A DNA stretch of 64,000 nt from Candidatus Vecturithrix granuli (GCA_000739535.1 DF820466.1:466949-530948); one strand, 5' to 3'. Positions 34,897 to 44,444 are shown, counted from the stretch's first letter. The notes: generated from the sequence alone by a model not told the origin. Made by a program: numbers and translations.

Positions 34897-36327
34897 TCAT
34901 TTCGTCCAGAGGATGTAAGAATTGCCAGACTGTTCGATTGGTACGGCCTGATGCGCAATTGATCCGAGTGAAGCCTTCACCACCGCGGTGAAATACGACA
35001 TGTTCAGATATTGCAATTTGTCGTTCTTGGTATGGTAGTAGGGGTTAAAATCATCGTCATCCTCAATCGCCCACAGGGCGGCATACCCAAACCCCCAAAA
35101 CGAAGCATGATCACTGAAATCATATCCATTGCTGATGATGAGCGGCGTCAGGCTGCTGCTCAACCCATAAGTGTTAATCACCTGAACCAAAAGCTGAGCC
35201 AGGGCCAGATCGCCGGCATAGCCAGGGTTGGAAGGCAGGCGCGTATAGAGCCGAAAATCCGGTCCACCTTTGTTATCCCAGGCGATCATATCCAGGTTAT
35301 ACACGGCCACAATGTTTTGATTTGCATTATATACCGACTCGGCATACGCGTAGCTGCCAAGAAAATCTATCTCCTCGCCCGTAAAGAAAACAAAGCGCAC
35401 AGTACGTTCGAAGGTGTACGCACTCATCACATCGGCGGCGACCATCACTCCGGCCGCGCCGCTGGCATTGTCATCTGCTCCGGGCGCTAACCCGCTGGCA
35501 GGCATATCATCCAGGTGGGCAGTGATCAAGACAATTTCGCCGGGTCGGGTCGTTCCTCGCAGTTCCCCGATCACATTACGCCCCGAACTCTCATAATCAT
35601 CATTATTCCAGTTCTGGTACCTCACTGCCAGTCCCAACGCTTGCAGATGCTCATAGACATACTGGGTGGCCTTTTGGATCGGCGTGCCTGAATCTGTGTG
35701 GCGCGTCGTGATTGTATAAGACGCGCCGCCAATGATGGCTGGCGTTACGCCGCTTAGACGGCTGGTGTAAGCACTCAGCGTACTTTGCGTCACCTGATCA
35801 ATCAGGTTTTGAATCAATGGGAGCGGGGTAATGGCTTTAGTGCGGAGTCTTTCAGACACTCGCAGGATCATTGGCCGCTTCCGCAGCCACGCAATTTCGA
35901 ACCCCAGATTGGCAAGCCGTTCCGCCTGAGATGGGGTGGCGCGGACAAGGAGGTACTTGCCATCATCGTACAAGACTGTCATAATCGTAACGGCTTGTTG
36001 CCGCGCCCCTTGCCGCCGTTCATAGGCCAGCAGATACCATTCATCCGGCTTCAATGCCGCTACAGCATCCACAATGCGATAGGATAACTGCCGTTGCTGC
36101 AACGCCTGTTCCGAGACAAGCGTTAAGACATACTCCTGACCGGCGGCATCCAGCAGATGTGCATGGATCGGAATCCCAAGCTCCGCAATCGCCCCTGTGA
36201 CATCCACCTGCGCCAACATGCGAGTCTCTTCCGTCGGCTCGTCTGCCGCAGCCCAGGAGGTCAGGAGCAGAAGAGCAAGCATTCCAAACAAGACTCTCGA
36301 GCGCGTCCATCTTATGAATTGCACCAT
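34897..36327 (-). CDS. Secreted M28-family zinc aminopeptidase with YILWTK tag
   Basis: The protein has 476 residues from the ATG at 36327 (AAAGGAGAG upstream). A signal peptide (1-28) precedes an N-terminal domain (about 35-200). The M28 domain follows, with zinc ligands H271 and D285 (T-A-H-L-D-D and G-A-D-D-N-A-S-G), catalytic E318 with E319 (T-G-E-E), D346 and a final His in S-D-H-A-S-F. It ends G-N-S-Y-I-L-W-T-K, the tag with Ile at the second position. The frame extends further upstream but without signal-peptide character. Confidence 0.92.
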   Translation of the reverse strand: MVQFIRWTRSRVLFGMLALLLLTSWAAADEPTEETRMLAQVDVTGAIAELGIPIHAHLLDAAGQEYVLTLVSEQALQQRQLSYRIVDAVAALKPDEWYLLAYERRQGARQQAVTIMTVLYDDGKYLLVRATPSQAERLANLGFEIAWLRKRPMILRVSERLRTKAITPLPLIQNLIDQVTQSTLSAYTSRLSGVTPAIIGGASYTITTRHTDSGTPIQKATQYVYEHLQALGLAVRYQNWNNDDYESSGRNVIGELRGTTRPGEIVLITAHLDDMPASGLAPGADDNASGAAGVMVAADVMSAYTFERTVRFVFFTGEEIDFLGSYAYAESVYNANQNIVAVYNLDMIAWDNKGGPDFRLYTRLPSNPGYAGDLALAQLLVQVINTYGLSSSLTPLIISNGYDFSDHASFWGFGYAALWAIEDDDDFNPYYHTKNDKLQYLNMSYFTAVVKASLGSIAHQAVPIEQSGNSYILWTK

Positions 36328-36418
36328 ACAATCTCTCCTTTCTGTTGTTGAGACCCCCAGAGCAGGCCAATGTACTTGCATGAAAACGTGAACGTTCCCG
36401 GCAGCCGCACTGCTTGTA

Positions 36419-37255
36419 TTACTTCGTCCAGAGGAAATATGAATTGGTAGAAGTTGCAGGCACATAGGAGGAAATCCAGGCAGCATAGTTCGAAACTCTG
36501 GTATAAACGCCGTAATATCCTGCCAGAGCGCACCCATCGCCCCAACTGACCACCCCTACCTGCACGTAACTTCCAGAACCAGTTGACACCATTAACGGCC
36601 CGCCGCTGTCTCCCTCGCAGGAATCTTTGCCGCCTGCCGCATACCCGGCGCAAAACATACTGCTTGTAATCTCTCCAGGGTATGCGGCGCTGCACGCGGC
36701 GTCGGAGACGATGGGCACATCTACCTGCATGAGCAGATCAGGATAACTCTCTCCGGGATACTCCGTATTCCCCCAGCCGATGACCGTCGAATTGGTGCCG
36801 GCCGCATTATACGCGCTGCTGGTATTCCAGGCAATCGGAGTCTGCGCTGAGGCCTGCGCTAATTCCAACAGCGCAATATCATTATCAATCGTGGAACTAT
36901 TATAACTGGGATGCGCAATCTGTTGGATCACCGCAATGCGTTCATAGGTTGATGCGGAAGCCGTAAGGTCGTTCGTGCCAAGCACCACATCAATGTTCCC
37001 ACCGAGACAATGGGCGGCCGTCAGCACCCAATTCGCATGAATGAGCGCGCCCCCGCAGAATTGCCCGTAGGGACGCGGATCCTCGTAGCGATCTACTAGT
37101 GCGGCCATCCAGGGCCAGGCACCGTCAGCCGCCACCACCCCTCCGATAATCCGAGTCTGGGCCAACGCCCTCTCCGGCATCCCTCCTGTCCACATCCCAA
37201 CAGCACTCATCAGGATTATCGTCACGACTACCTTACAAAACCACCTTATAGTCAT
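36419..37255 (-). CDS. Secreted trypsin-like serine peptidase with YFLWTK tag
   Basis: This 278-residue peptidase has a signal peptide (about 1-33). The mature start I-I-G-G-V at 36 follows Arg. The triad is H82 (L-T-A-A-H-C), D126 (N-D-I-A-L-L) and S217 (E-G-D-S-G-G-P), and D211 in the specificity pocket predicts cleavage after Lys/Arg. The catalytic domain ends normally at about A-A-W-I-S-S-Y-V, and a short linker then leads to T-N-S-Y-F-L-W-T-K, so the tag is an appended module. AGGAG precedes the ATG. Confidence 0.93.
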   Translation of the reverse strand: MTIRWFCKVVVTIILMSAVGMWTGGMPERALAQTRIIGGVVAADGAWPWMAALVDRYEDPRPYGQFCGGALIHANWVLTAAHCLGGNIDVVLGTNDLTASASTYERIAVIQQIAHPSYNSSTIDNDIALLELAQASAQTPIAWNTSSAYNAAGTNSTVIGWGNTEYPGESYPDLLMQVDVPIVSDAACSAAYPGEITSSMFCAGYAAGGKDSCEGDSGGPLMVSTGSGSYVQVGVVSWGDGCALAGYYGVYTRVSNYAAWISSYVPATSTNSYFLWTK

Positions 37256-37481
37256 ATTCTCCTGACGCAATAACAGAGTGAAAAAGGCAACAGAACGCAG
37301 CCATTGTTCTACCTGTCACCCTTCTCGCCTCGGTTGCACCTACTTGTTTTAAAGGTTTGTTTTTTATATCACTGTGTCAGATCGTGCTGTATGATCCTTT
37401 CTTGACGATGGGATGGATTGTCAAGACAAAAATAACGATCAAAAGGGGGGCAGTTCCTTTTGCCAATGATCCTGGAGAGGG

Positions 37482-37514
37482 GCGCCAGCGCGGAGCTGTA
37501 GTCCGCACTGGCGC
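37482..37514 (-). terminator. Hairpin after the beta-helix gene
   Basis: GCGCCAGCG (37482-37490) and CGCACTGGCGC (37504-37514) form an imperfect GC-rich stem just beyond the stop of the beta-helix gene; no U-run is present. Confidence 0.4.
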
Positions 37515-37519
37515 GTTGG

Positions 37520-39256
37520 TCACTTTGTCCACAATAGATAACTTATTGGGGAACGGGGACCGTAGAGCGGCAACGGCTGGCCGTACTCAAAGGCACCCAG
37601 ATCGGGTGCGCCGGAAAGGGAAAAGGCATCATTGAGATTGGAGATCGCCGCGCCGGCGTTAATCTCCGGCGCGCCCGCAACCAGCCGCAAGTCCCGGCTG
37701 CCTGGCGCAACCGGCTGGTTCCACGCGGCTGGCAGGGCGGCGTTCACTACATGACCAAACGCCGCCGCGACGCCATGCTCCTCGACTCCATCGGGCAAAT
37801 CCAGCAGAGTATTGTACTGGGTACCATTCCACTTGAAATAGGGCAGGCTGGCGCGGGTGGTGCCCCAGGCGTTGTAATCAAAATCGCGGAATCCTTCGTC
37901 AGGGGCCGTGATAAACTCAAAGGCATAGTCAGTGCCTAAAAAAAGGTTGTTCCGAAAAACCGCATTGCGCCACATTGAGCCATCATCGCCGTGACCGTCG
38001 TCAAGCTTGGCGCTCGTGTTGTGAATAACGTAGAAGCCTGTCGTCTGGTTGTGCATCTTGATCGGCGTGCTTTCCAGATTGAACAACTCATTGCGGAAGA
38101 TGTAGGCCGGACCGCCACGAATAGGCTGGACGCTCACGCCCATCCGCGCATTCATCACCCGGTTACGCCAGACCCGCACGTTGGCCTGATTGTAGTCTAT
38201 CTCGATGCCGTCATCTACACAATAGGCAATGTCATTGCCGTAAATATCGTTGCCGAAAGATGACCCGGTAAAAGGCTGGACCGAGACCCCGTCGCCAAAG
38301 TTTTGTACCGTGTTGTGGCAGACCACATTGCCGTAGCCGCGCAGATCAATGCCTCGTTCCTCTGGAATATCGCTGCCGGGCCAGGTTGTGCGTCCCGTGA
38401 TCACATTATCGCATACGGTCTGGTTGCCTTCCAGAGCGCCATCACGCCGGTTGTAGATGCCAAAACCGATGTTCTGGATGACATTTCGGCGGATCACGAT
38501 ATCGTGGCTGTTTTGGGCATCTACGCCCCAATATCCGTTCTGAATGGTCAGCCCTGCGAGAATCACATAGGCAATGCTCTGGCCGTACTCGCCTAACGTG
38601 ACGACGCCTCGATCCGTGTCGTTCCCATCTATGATCGCTGAACCGATGGCTGGTCCCTGGAACACAATTGGGTGTCCGGCAGTACCGCTCGTGAGCAGTT
38701 GAAACGAGCTATATGTACCGGCCGCGACGTGGAAAATATCTCCAGGCTGCGCATTGTTCGCGGCCGTCTGTAATCCTCGAAAGGGATTGCCGCTGCTGCC
38801 GTCGCCGCCGCTGCTGCCAGGGATGATGTAACGATGAGTGCCAGCAGGATCAGGCTGGGGTTCAGTACGCGTGGCAGCCGTGACGATTTGGGTTGCGCTC
38901 CCCCCGTCAGGATCGCTCAAGGTCAGGCGGAGTTGGTAGATTGTCCCGCTTGCAAGGAACAACGCACTGGCGGCCCAGTAATTCAAACCGAGCGCCGAAC
39001 CGTTCACAATAATCGTCGGATACGCCCGCATGGCCGGTGCGCCAGACTTCCAGACACTTTCGCCCTGCTTGCGGAATTCGACGGTCATGGAACTATCTAA
39101 GTCATCATCGCCTGTAATCCACCACAGCACGCCAATATGGTTGAAGGTTGCATCAGTGCGAATTGTACCGGGAACAACGGCTGTCGCTGCAAAACTCACA
39201 GCACTGGTCAGCATGAATATGATGAGTCCGATCATATAGGTCAACAATGTTTTCAT
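37520..39256 (-). CDS. Secreted right-handed beta-helix protein with YLLWTK tag
   Basis: The protein has 578 residues from the ATG at 39256 (GGGGAGAA upstream). A signal peptide (1-23) is followed by a fibronectin-like region (to about 130). The parallel beta-helix (about 140-530) has recurring N-x-x-x-x-N-x-I-x-x-x-x rungs (H-D-I-V-I-R-R-N-V-I, G-N-D-I-Y-G-N-D-I-A), typical of polysaccharide lyases and surface proteins. It ends P-I-S-Y-L-L-W-T-K. The leucine codons here are CTA TTG, unlike most other copies, which shows protein-level conservation. Confidence 0.87.
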   Translation of the reverse strand: MKTLLTYMIGLIIFMLTSAVSFAATAVVPGTIRTDATFNHIGVLWWITGDDDLDSSMTVEFRKQGESVWKSGAPAMRAYPTIIVNGSALGLNYWAASALFLASGTIYQLRLTLSDPDGGSATQIVTAATRTEPQPDPAGTHRYIIPGSSGGDGSSGNPFRGLQTAANNAQPGDIFHVAAGTYSSFQLLTSGTAGHPIVFQGPAIGSAIIDGNDTDRGVVTLGEYGQSIAYVILAGLTIQNGYWGVDAQNSHDIVIRRNVIQNIGFGIYNRRDGALEGNQTVCDNVITGRTTWPGSDIPEERGIDLRGYGNVVCHNTVQNFGDGVSVQPFTGSSFGNDIYGNDIAYCVDDGIEIDYNQANVRVWRNRVMNARMGVSVQPIRGGPAYIFRNELFNLESTPIKMHNQTTGFYVIHNTSAKLDDGHGDDGSMWRNAVFRNNLFLGTDYAFEFITAPDEGFRDFDYNAWGTTRASLPYFKWNGTQYNTLLDLPDGVEEHGVAAAFGHVVNAALPAAWNQPVAPGSRDLRLVAGAPEINAGAAISNLNDAFSLSGAPDLGAFEYGQPLPLYGPRSPISYLLWTK

Positions 39257-39274
39257 ACTATTCTCCCCTGAAAA

Positions 39275-39337
39275 TGTAGCGCGAAACTCCAGTTTCGCGC
39301 ATCGTTGACAGCCGCAAAACTGGAGTTTCGCGGTACA
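39275..39337. repeat. Palindromic repeat upstream of the beta-helix gene
   Basis: TGTAGCGCGAAACTCCAGTT and its near-complement ending GTTTCGCGGTACA flank a short loop. Its right side continues into TTTTCATGATGCCGGGTGAG, a motif that also follows similar sequences near 45.8 and 47.4 kb. Confidence 0.55.
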
Positions 39338-39389
39338 TCTGATTTTCATGATGCCGGGTGAGTGCCCGCGCATGACAACTCCTGTGAAA

Positions 39390-39518
39390 CTACAAGGATG
39401 TTGTGTAGGAAGGATTCCTACCGGTGAATTGGTCGGTGCGACGCCAAATCCTGCCTCTGAGAATCCTTCCTACACGAACTCCTTGTAGTTTCATTGCGGC
39501 GGGTGAGCACAAGCTCAT
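39390..39518 (-). repeat. Repeat-encoded small open frame, copy 1 (42 codons)
   Basis: After AGGAGATATC the frame reads M-S-L-C-S-P-A-A-M-K-L-Q-G and ends N-P-S-Y-T-T-S-L. A second copy of exactly the same length is at 47486-47614 with the same start and end. The DNA forms a hairpin with arms GTGTAGGAAGGATT / AATCCTTCCTACAC, and the core between the arms is inverted relative to copy 2. It may be a small protein gene or a palindromic repeat that contains a frame. Confidence 0.45.
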
Positions 39519-39544
39519 GATATCTCCTTTAATAAACATTACCG

Positions 39545-40522
39545 TCATTTTGTCCAGAGCAGATACACATTTGCCGCAATCTGGCCGGAGTTCGGGTTTA
39601 TCATCAGTGAAGAAACGTCCACCGCTTCAAAATCTGAACCGTGGATATTGCTTAATTTAGCCAGATCATCATTGTTCCAGCGTTCATCCGGCGCGCCGGA
39701 GAGATACCACGCCGCACCATTATCTGCGATGATCATGCCATATTTCTTCAAGGCGCGTAAGATCACCTGCACTTCAGACGAAAAGCTTGAAATATTCACA
39801 TTCGCCTTCAGCCGAAATCGTTGTCCCATCGGGGGATATTGCGTCCCAGTCAGTTCGAATGCAAAGTGGCGGGCCGGCCACACATACGCGCGCCGCGTTT
39901 GCGGCACCGTAAAGCGCAGCGCATGTCGAATTTCTCCGGCCGCGGCTTCATCATACCGCACTAATCCAGGAAAGATCGGCAAACCAGCCGCATCCGCCGA
40001 TGTCCAGCCATCCGGGCGCAAAGCATTGGAAGTCAGCGGAAAGATCGCGCCTGAATCGGCATTCCAACTGCCATCAGGTTGATAGGCTGCCCGGTATAAT
40101 TCGTACAACACACAGTTCCCGGTCTCCACCACCAACACATGATGGTCGCTCCCCCATTCGATTGGCGCATCAGGCGGAATGGGGTACGGCCCCGGATCGC
40201 TTTCCTTCGGATAGGCGACGAAGTGGATGGGGACTTTTGGCTGTGTGCCCGGCACATTCACAAAGGGAATCCCAATCGGACCGCCATCCCAGGTGTCGGA
40301 GCCAAAATCGGCGTGCATTCCCGTTGAGGCTCCAATTGTGGCAATATACGCGGCCGAGTTCGCGTCAACAGGTAAGGCGTCAATCGGCGTGTTCCAAATA
40401 TTATCCGCCGGAAACACCGAGCATCCGCTGGCGCGCCCGGCATTCCAAATCAACGCCGCCGCAATCATCAGCAAAATCATATATGTCTTCGATGGATGTA
40501 AAAAATGGTCGTCGCTCGCCAT
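39545..40522 (-). CDS. Secreted protein of unknown function with YLLWTK tag
   Basis: The protein has 325 residues from the ATG at 40522 (GGAGG upstream). The signal peptide (about 1-33) ends near G-R-A-S-G-C. The mature protein starts C-S-V-F-P-A-D-N-I-W-N-T-P-I, a pattern seen in uncharacterised secreted proteins, with His/Asp-rich segments H-A-D-F-G-S-D-T-W-D-G-G and H-H-V-L-V-V-E-T-G-N. No family is named with confidence. It ends A-N-V-Y-L-L-W-T-K and TGA. Confidence 0.8.
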   Translation of the reverse strand: MASDDHFLHPSKTYMILLMIAAALIWNAGRASGCSVFPADNIWNTPIDALPVDANSAAYIATIGASTGMHADFGSDTWDGGPIGIPFVNVPGTQPKVPIHFVAYPKESDPGPYPIPPDAPIEWGSDHHVLVVETGNCVLYELYRAAYQPDGSWNADSGAIFPLTSNALRPDGWTSADAAGLPIFPGLVRYDEAAAGEIRHALRFTVPQTRRAYVWPARHFAFELTGTQYPPMGQRFRLKANVNISSFSSEVQVILRALKKYGMIIADNGAAWYLSGAPDERWNNDDLAKLSNIHGSDFEAVDVSSLMINPNSGQIAANVYLLWTK

Positions 40523-40594
40523 GATTGTTTTACCTCCATGAATTGTCGTTACAGCATTATGCAAAACTGTTGACCTGATACCTGTCACAAAAAT

Positions 40595-40622
40595 CAGGTT
40601 TCTTGAAGAAACCTGGTTTTTA
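40595..40622. terminator. Bidirectional intrinsic terminator
   Basis: AGGTTTCT (40596-40603) and AGAAACCT (40607-40614) form a stem with T-runs on both strands. It follows the gene at 40645-41550 and lies before the start of the next gene leftward. Confidence 0.75.
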
Positions 40623-40644
40623 ACGGTAATAGCCGGCCCGGCCG

Positions 40645-41550
40645 TTATTTCGTCCAGAGCAGGTGAGCCTGGTTTTCGGTAATCACCTGTACCACAAACT
40701 GAGAAAAAATCGGGCCAATGGTTTGATTGGCCGGCAGATTGGGGTGAGAATCCGAATCGTCATGGCCACGTTCATAGATATAACGCAGCGTATTGACCTG
40801 TCCTTGTGGCGGGGTCGGATTGCTCTCGGCCGCGTAGCCCCAAAAATCGAAAATCGAAATATTACTGTGATTATGTCCGCATTCGGTGAGCCAGGTATGT
40901 TTAACCCAGTCCACAAATTGTTTGGCTCTCGCAGCCGTGGTGGTATCTGTTGCCAATCTATGGAGAGGGACAAGCGTCCAGACAATAAATTTGGTATTCG
41001 GATAGGTGGCGAATTTTTCGCGTAATGCGCGATACTGAAGTTTATAGTTTTCAAGCGACTTGATGCTGGAAGCGACGTCAGGATAGCCTGTATCGGGCGA
41101 GATATCAGCCCCCGGAAAACAGTGTTTGAAAATGATCACATCATAACGTGGATGCTCTCCGGTCGTCTGGGTAAGATAATCCAGCGACTCCTGTCCCGGC
41201 TCAGTCTGGGTATTGTAGCTCGGATCAACCCACAGGTGCCAATAGTCATACGGATAGTTTTCTGAATCTGAATAATAGGGATAATTCGGATACCAGCGTT
41301 CCGTGATCTGATAATTGGTGCCATGGGTGCTATTATAGTTAGCAAACCAGGCTTCCACTCCGCCCTCGTTATACAGATTGTCGCCAGTGGAATGGTGCAG
41401 CAAGATGATATTGACATCAGTCTGGCCGAATACAGGCGTCATTATCCCAAAGCCTGCGAAAATCACCAGGGTGATGAAGAAGAGGATGAGCATTCTCAAG
41501 CTATGTTGACGTTGATGCTTCAAAAACACACAAGACATAAGTTTTTTCAT
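40645..41550 (-). CDS. Secreted protein of unknown function, riboswitch-controlled, HLLWTK tag
   Basis: The protein has 301 residues from the ATG at 41550 (AAAGGAG nine bases upstream). A longer frame to 41601 would start inside the riboswitch terminator and is not used. After a signal peptide or N-terminal anchor (about 20-45) comes I-L-L-H-H-S-T-G-D-N-L-Y, which recalls SGNH-type hydrolases with a Ser near a His, but I cannot confirm the family. It ends N-Q-A-H-L-L-W-T-K, the only copy with His in place of Tyr. GEMM riboswitch A lies 27 bp upstream. Confidence 0.8.
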   Translation of the reverse strand: MKKLMSCVFLKHQRQHSLRMLILFFITLVIFAGFGIMTPVFGQTDVNIILLHHSTGDNLYNEGGVEAWFANYNSTHGTNYQITERWYPNYPYYSDSENYPYDYWHLWVDPSYNTQTEPGQESLDYLTQTTGEHPRYDVIIFKHCFPGADISPDTGYPDVASSIKSLENYKLQYRALREKFATYPNTKFIVWTLVPLHRLATDTTTAARAKQFVDWVKHTWLTECGHNHSNISIFDFWGYAAESNPTPPQGQVNTLRYIYERGHDDSDSHPNLPANQTIGPIFSQFVVQVITENQAHLLWTK

Positions 41551-41576
41551 AGGTGTGCTCCTTTGTCTCAAACACA

Positions 41577-41730
41577 AAAGCCGGGCTACCATTCCTGGCA
41601 ACCCGGCTGTCTTGGGATTGAATAATGAAGATTGGAGAGAAAAGGGTTCTCAATGCTCAATCTTTAATTCCAAGGCCCGTGGCTTTCCGCCCCCACCTCA
41701 CGATGGGTTTGGTTTTCTCAGGCTCACAAC
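41577..41730 (-). promoter_or_regulatory. GEMM cyclic-dinucleotide riboswitch A
   Basis: On the minus strand the order is GAGCCTGAG, AAACCAAACC, a stem-loop, GGGGCGGAAAGCC, a variable stem-loop and GACAGCCGGGTTGCC, the hallmark layout of GEMM-I (cyclic di-GMP or cGAMP) aptamers. The last segment, GCCGGGTTGCC, also pairs with GGTAGCCCGGC just downstream, followed by TTTT, forming a terminator (41577-41609). Ligand binding should hold the 3' strand in the aptamer and prevent termination, so an ON switch is predicted. Confidence 0.88.
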
Positions 41731-41745
41731 AGCAGTGATAGAAAT

Positions 41746-41805
41746 AAGATGGGTTCTGCACAAATGATTTGTCAACAGGAATTTCTTATCAATCGAAAAA
41801 TTATT
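41746..41805 (-). promoter_or_regulatory. Promoter module A with distal box
   Basis: TTGACA (41775-41770), an 18-bp spacer and CATCTT (41751-41746) form the promoter of riboswitch A. A distal box AATTTTTCG (minus strand, 41802-41794) lies at exactly the same distance from the -35 as in modules B and C. Confidence 0.65.
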
Positions 41806-41901
41806 GGGCCCTGCGCGTTCTGCTCAGCGAACATTCGCACAAATTCTCTGATAGGAAAATTACCAGCGTGGACCGACATAAGCCCAGCGCTGGTGTATCG
41901 T

Positions 41902-44040
41902 TCACTTCGTCCAAAGTAGAAAGAAATTGTCCCCTGACAGTTCTCCATCCAATTTCGAGACAAAGGCATCATAGGCGCCGCCATTATAGGTGCGATCATA
42001 CCCGCTGCTTGTGACGGGAAAATTGGTAGAGGAGGTATAACCGGTTACATAAATGTTGTTGCTGCTGTCCACCGTCACGTCATTCACCCCTTCACTCCCA
42101 CTTCCTGCAAGGAACGTCGAGGCGGAGAGTCCGGTGAGATCACCGGAAAATTTACTTACGAAACCATCCCAATAGGCATCTGGCGTTGTATCAAACGCGC
42201 CAGCCGTGGTGGGAAAATCGCTGGAATATGTCTTCCCAACCACATAGAACATTCCGGCACTATCCTCCCCTATTGCCTGTCCGTAGTCATCGTTGCCGCC
42301 GCCAAGATAGGTGGACACCGATAGTCCCGTTAGGGCATTGTTCAACCTGGCAATAAAAACATCCGAATTACCATTGTGCGTAGGATCATACGCGCCGGTC
42401 GTGGTGGGGAAATTGGTTGAAGTTGTGGACCCGACGACAGCAATGTTATTGCTGCTATCCTTTATCAGATGTTTAACTTCGTCATCGGTGCCGCCGCCGA
42501 GGTACGTGACGCCATACAATGTAACCAGACTACTACTCAGATTGAGCACAAAACCGTCACTTGTCCCACTGAGCCAGATGTCATACGCGCCGGATTTCCA
42601 GGGAAAATCGGAGGAGAGAGTCTTCCCAGCCACATAAGGCGTTTGGGCAGAATCTAGTGCCAACGCATTACCAGAATCATCGCTGCTGCCGCCGAAGTAT
42701 GTTCCCGCTATCAACGTGCTCAGATTATTGCTCAACTTCGCGATAAAACCATCCGCTCCCCCATTGGCTGAGACATCATACGCGCCAGTCGTGGTGGGGA
42801 AATCGGTGGAGTAAGTGGTCCCGGTCACAAAAATGTTATCGCTGCTATCCACTTTCACATCGGTCCCGTATTCAGCACTGCTGCCGCCGAGATATGTGGC
42901 GCTCAGGAGTGAGCTTAAGCCGTTGTTCAGGTTGAGGATAAAAGCATCACACGCCCCGCCTAACCAGATGTCATATCCCCCGCTCTTCCAAGGAAAATCT
43001 GAGGAAGCCGTGTACCCGGTCACATAAACTTCGGCGTAACTGTCGAAAGCCAGCGCCGCCCCCCAATCCTCGCCACTGCCGCCGAAGAACGTGGATGCTA
43101 CCAGGGAGGTCATTGTACTGTTAAACTCCGCGACAAAACCATCCTTCGAACTATTGTGCGTCCTATCATACGCTCCGGTTGTAGTGGGGAAGTCAGTGGA
43201 GTAGGTATAGCCTGTGATATAAACATAGCCATACGGGTCGAGCGCCAGGGCATAGGCAGACTCTTCGCCGCTTCCGCCCAGAAACGTCGAGGCCAGCAGC
43301 GGGTCAATGATCAGGGGCGTCTGCGGGTCATACGCGCCGACCGTAAAACGATAGTGTTCCCCTGTCGCCGTATATGCTGCCTCAATCAGATGTTTGGCGC
43401 CGGCAATCTCCTGATACGCTACCGGTTTACTAAACGTGACCACACCGGCGGCTGTAGCGACGAGCAATTCGCCCGCAGCGTTTACGCTCAGGCCTTGTGC
43501 GCCATCTACGTGTAAACAAATCTGGTCCGGCGAGGCCCCGGGTTGCACTTCGAAAACTTTCTCGACAGTGTTCCCGTAGGCTCGCAGCGTCACGCCGATC
43601 CCTGGATAGACCTCTCCCATATTCACCTGGGTGTAGGTCGGGAGATTACTGCGCCACAGGGCTGGATCGCTCCCAATAAACGTACTGACTTGCGTTTCCG
43701 CTGCTGCGCCGCCGGTCACAGTGGTCACTGTCCCGCCAGTAAAGGTCTCGCGCAGCGCCACGCCGGCGATTGCAGTGTCCGTCGTGTGGTTTGGCAGAAC
43801 ATAGACGATCTGTCCGTCGTATGTGACAAACACTGTCCCGCTAAAGGTTTTCGCGTACAACGCCACCCGTTGATCTACCTGACCCTCATTCAGAATAAAC
43901 GGAACATGTAGCATCGCGATCTGCGTTTGCATTTCTGCTCGTTCCATCGCAGCGATTTTCGTTTGTGGCAGCGTCTGTCCAGCCAGGTTTATTATGAAGA
44001 ATACATATACCATAACTGCGATATCCTTGAATGTGTTCAT
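41902..44040 (-). CDS. Secreted SBBP-type beta-propeller protein with FLLWTK tag
   Basis: This 712-residue protein has a signal peptide (about 1-24). An N-terminal domain (about 45-250) typical of SBBP-repeat proteins is followed by seven repeats of about 58 residues that begin S-T-F-L-G-G-S-G-x-x and continue Y-V-T-G-Y-T-x-S-x-D-F-P, forming a probable seven-bladed propeller. It ends D-N-F-F-L-L-W-T-K. AAGGAGG precedes the ATG, and riboswitch B lies about 135 bp upstream. Such proteins are usually surface or secreted binding proteins. Confidence 0.87.
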   Translation of the reverse strand: MNTFKDIAVMVYVFFIINLAGQTLPQTKIAAMERAEMQTQIAMLHVPFILNEGQVDQRVALYAKTFSGTVFVTYDGQIVYVLPNHTTDTAIAGVALRETFTGGTVTTVTGGAAAETQVSTFIGSDPALWRSNLPTYTQVNMGEVYPGIGVTLRAYGNTVEKVFEVQPGASPDQICLHVDGAQGLSVNAAGELLVATAAGVVTFSKPVAYQEIAGAKHLIEAAYTATGEHYRFTVGAYDPQTPLIIDPLLASTFLGGSGEESAYALALDPYGYVYITGYTYSTDFPTTTGAYDRTHNSSKDGFVAEFNSTMTSLVASTFFGGSGEDWGAALAFDSYAEVYVTGYTASSDFPWKSGGYDIWLGGACDAFILNLNNGLSSLLSATYLGGSSAEYGTDVKVDSSDNIFVTGTTYSTDFPTTTGAYDVSANGGADGFIAKLSNNLSTLIAGTYFGGSSDDSGNALALDSAQTPYVAGKTLSSDFPWKSGAYDIWLSGTSDGFVLNLSSSLVTLYGVTYLGGGTDDEVKHLIKDSSNNIAVVGSTTSTNFPTTTGAYDPTHNGNSDVFIARLNNALTGLSVSTYLGGGNDDYGQAIGEDSAGMFYVVGKTYSSDFPTTAGAFDTTPDAYWDGFVSKFSGDLTGLSASTFLAGSGSEGVNDVTVDSSNNIYVTGYTSSTNFPVTSSGYDRTYNGGAYDAFVSKLDGELSGDNFFLLWTK

Positions 44041-44174
44041 ACGTCCTCCTTGTAGGTTGTGCCCATGATTCAGGCAGGGTTGGCCACTCCTGACTCAAAT
44101 AAACCGGTTTAGTCCTTATGTTTCATCCTCCTCTCATCAATCCGAAATTTCATATACACTTCATCCCTCCTCCC

Positions 44175-44282
44175 AAAATAAAAAGCCGGGTTCCTCATTT
44201 GAGGTAACCCGGCTGTCTTTATGAAAAGATCCGTAGCTTTCCGTCCCCACCTCACGGTAGGTTTGGTTTTCTCAGGTTCACA
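44175..44282 (-). promoter_or_regulatory. GEMM cyclic-dinucleotide riboswitch B
   Basis: The minus strand has AACCTGAG, AAACCAAACC, GGGGACGGAAAGC, a short variable stem and GACAGCCGGGTTACC. GCCGGGTT pairs with AACCCGGC (stem closed by CTCA/TGAG) before TTTTTATTTT, giving a strong terminator that shares the aptamer's 3' strand. An ON switch is predicted, controlling the beta-propeller gene. Confidence 0.9.
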
Positions 44283-44307
44283 ACATCACACTATCAGTAA
44301 TGGAAAT

Positions 44308-44367
44308 AAGATGGGTTCTGCACAAACGATTTGTCAACAGAAATTTTCGATCATTCGAAAAATTGTT
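44308..44367 (-). promoter_or_regulatory. Promoter module B with distal box
   Basis: TTGACA (44337-44332), 18-bp spacer and CATCTT (44313-44308). The distal box AATTTTTCG (minus, 44364-44356) is at the same spacing as in A and C. Confidence 0.65.
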
Positions 44368-44444
44368 GAACCATGCTTGCTCTGCTCATAGAACACCTGC
44401 CCGCATTCTCTCCTCATGGCCGGTGAAAAATACCGGTGCGTTTG

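Noticed and set aside
36328-36537. The longer N terminus of the M28 peptidase overlapping the trypsin gene
   Set aside because: The ATG at 36327 has AAAGGAG and a proper signal peptide; the extension has neither.
41551-41601. The upstream start of the riboswitch A gene
   Set aside because: It would begin inside the riboswitch terminator hairpin; the ATG at 41550 has a well-spaced AAAGGAG.
42300-43300. Regular ~170-bp repeats as a CRISPR or satellite array
   Set aside because: They are the coding repeats of the SBBP beta-propeller; period and reading frame match the protein repeats. The same applies to 53107-54216.
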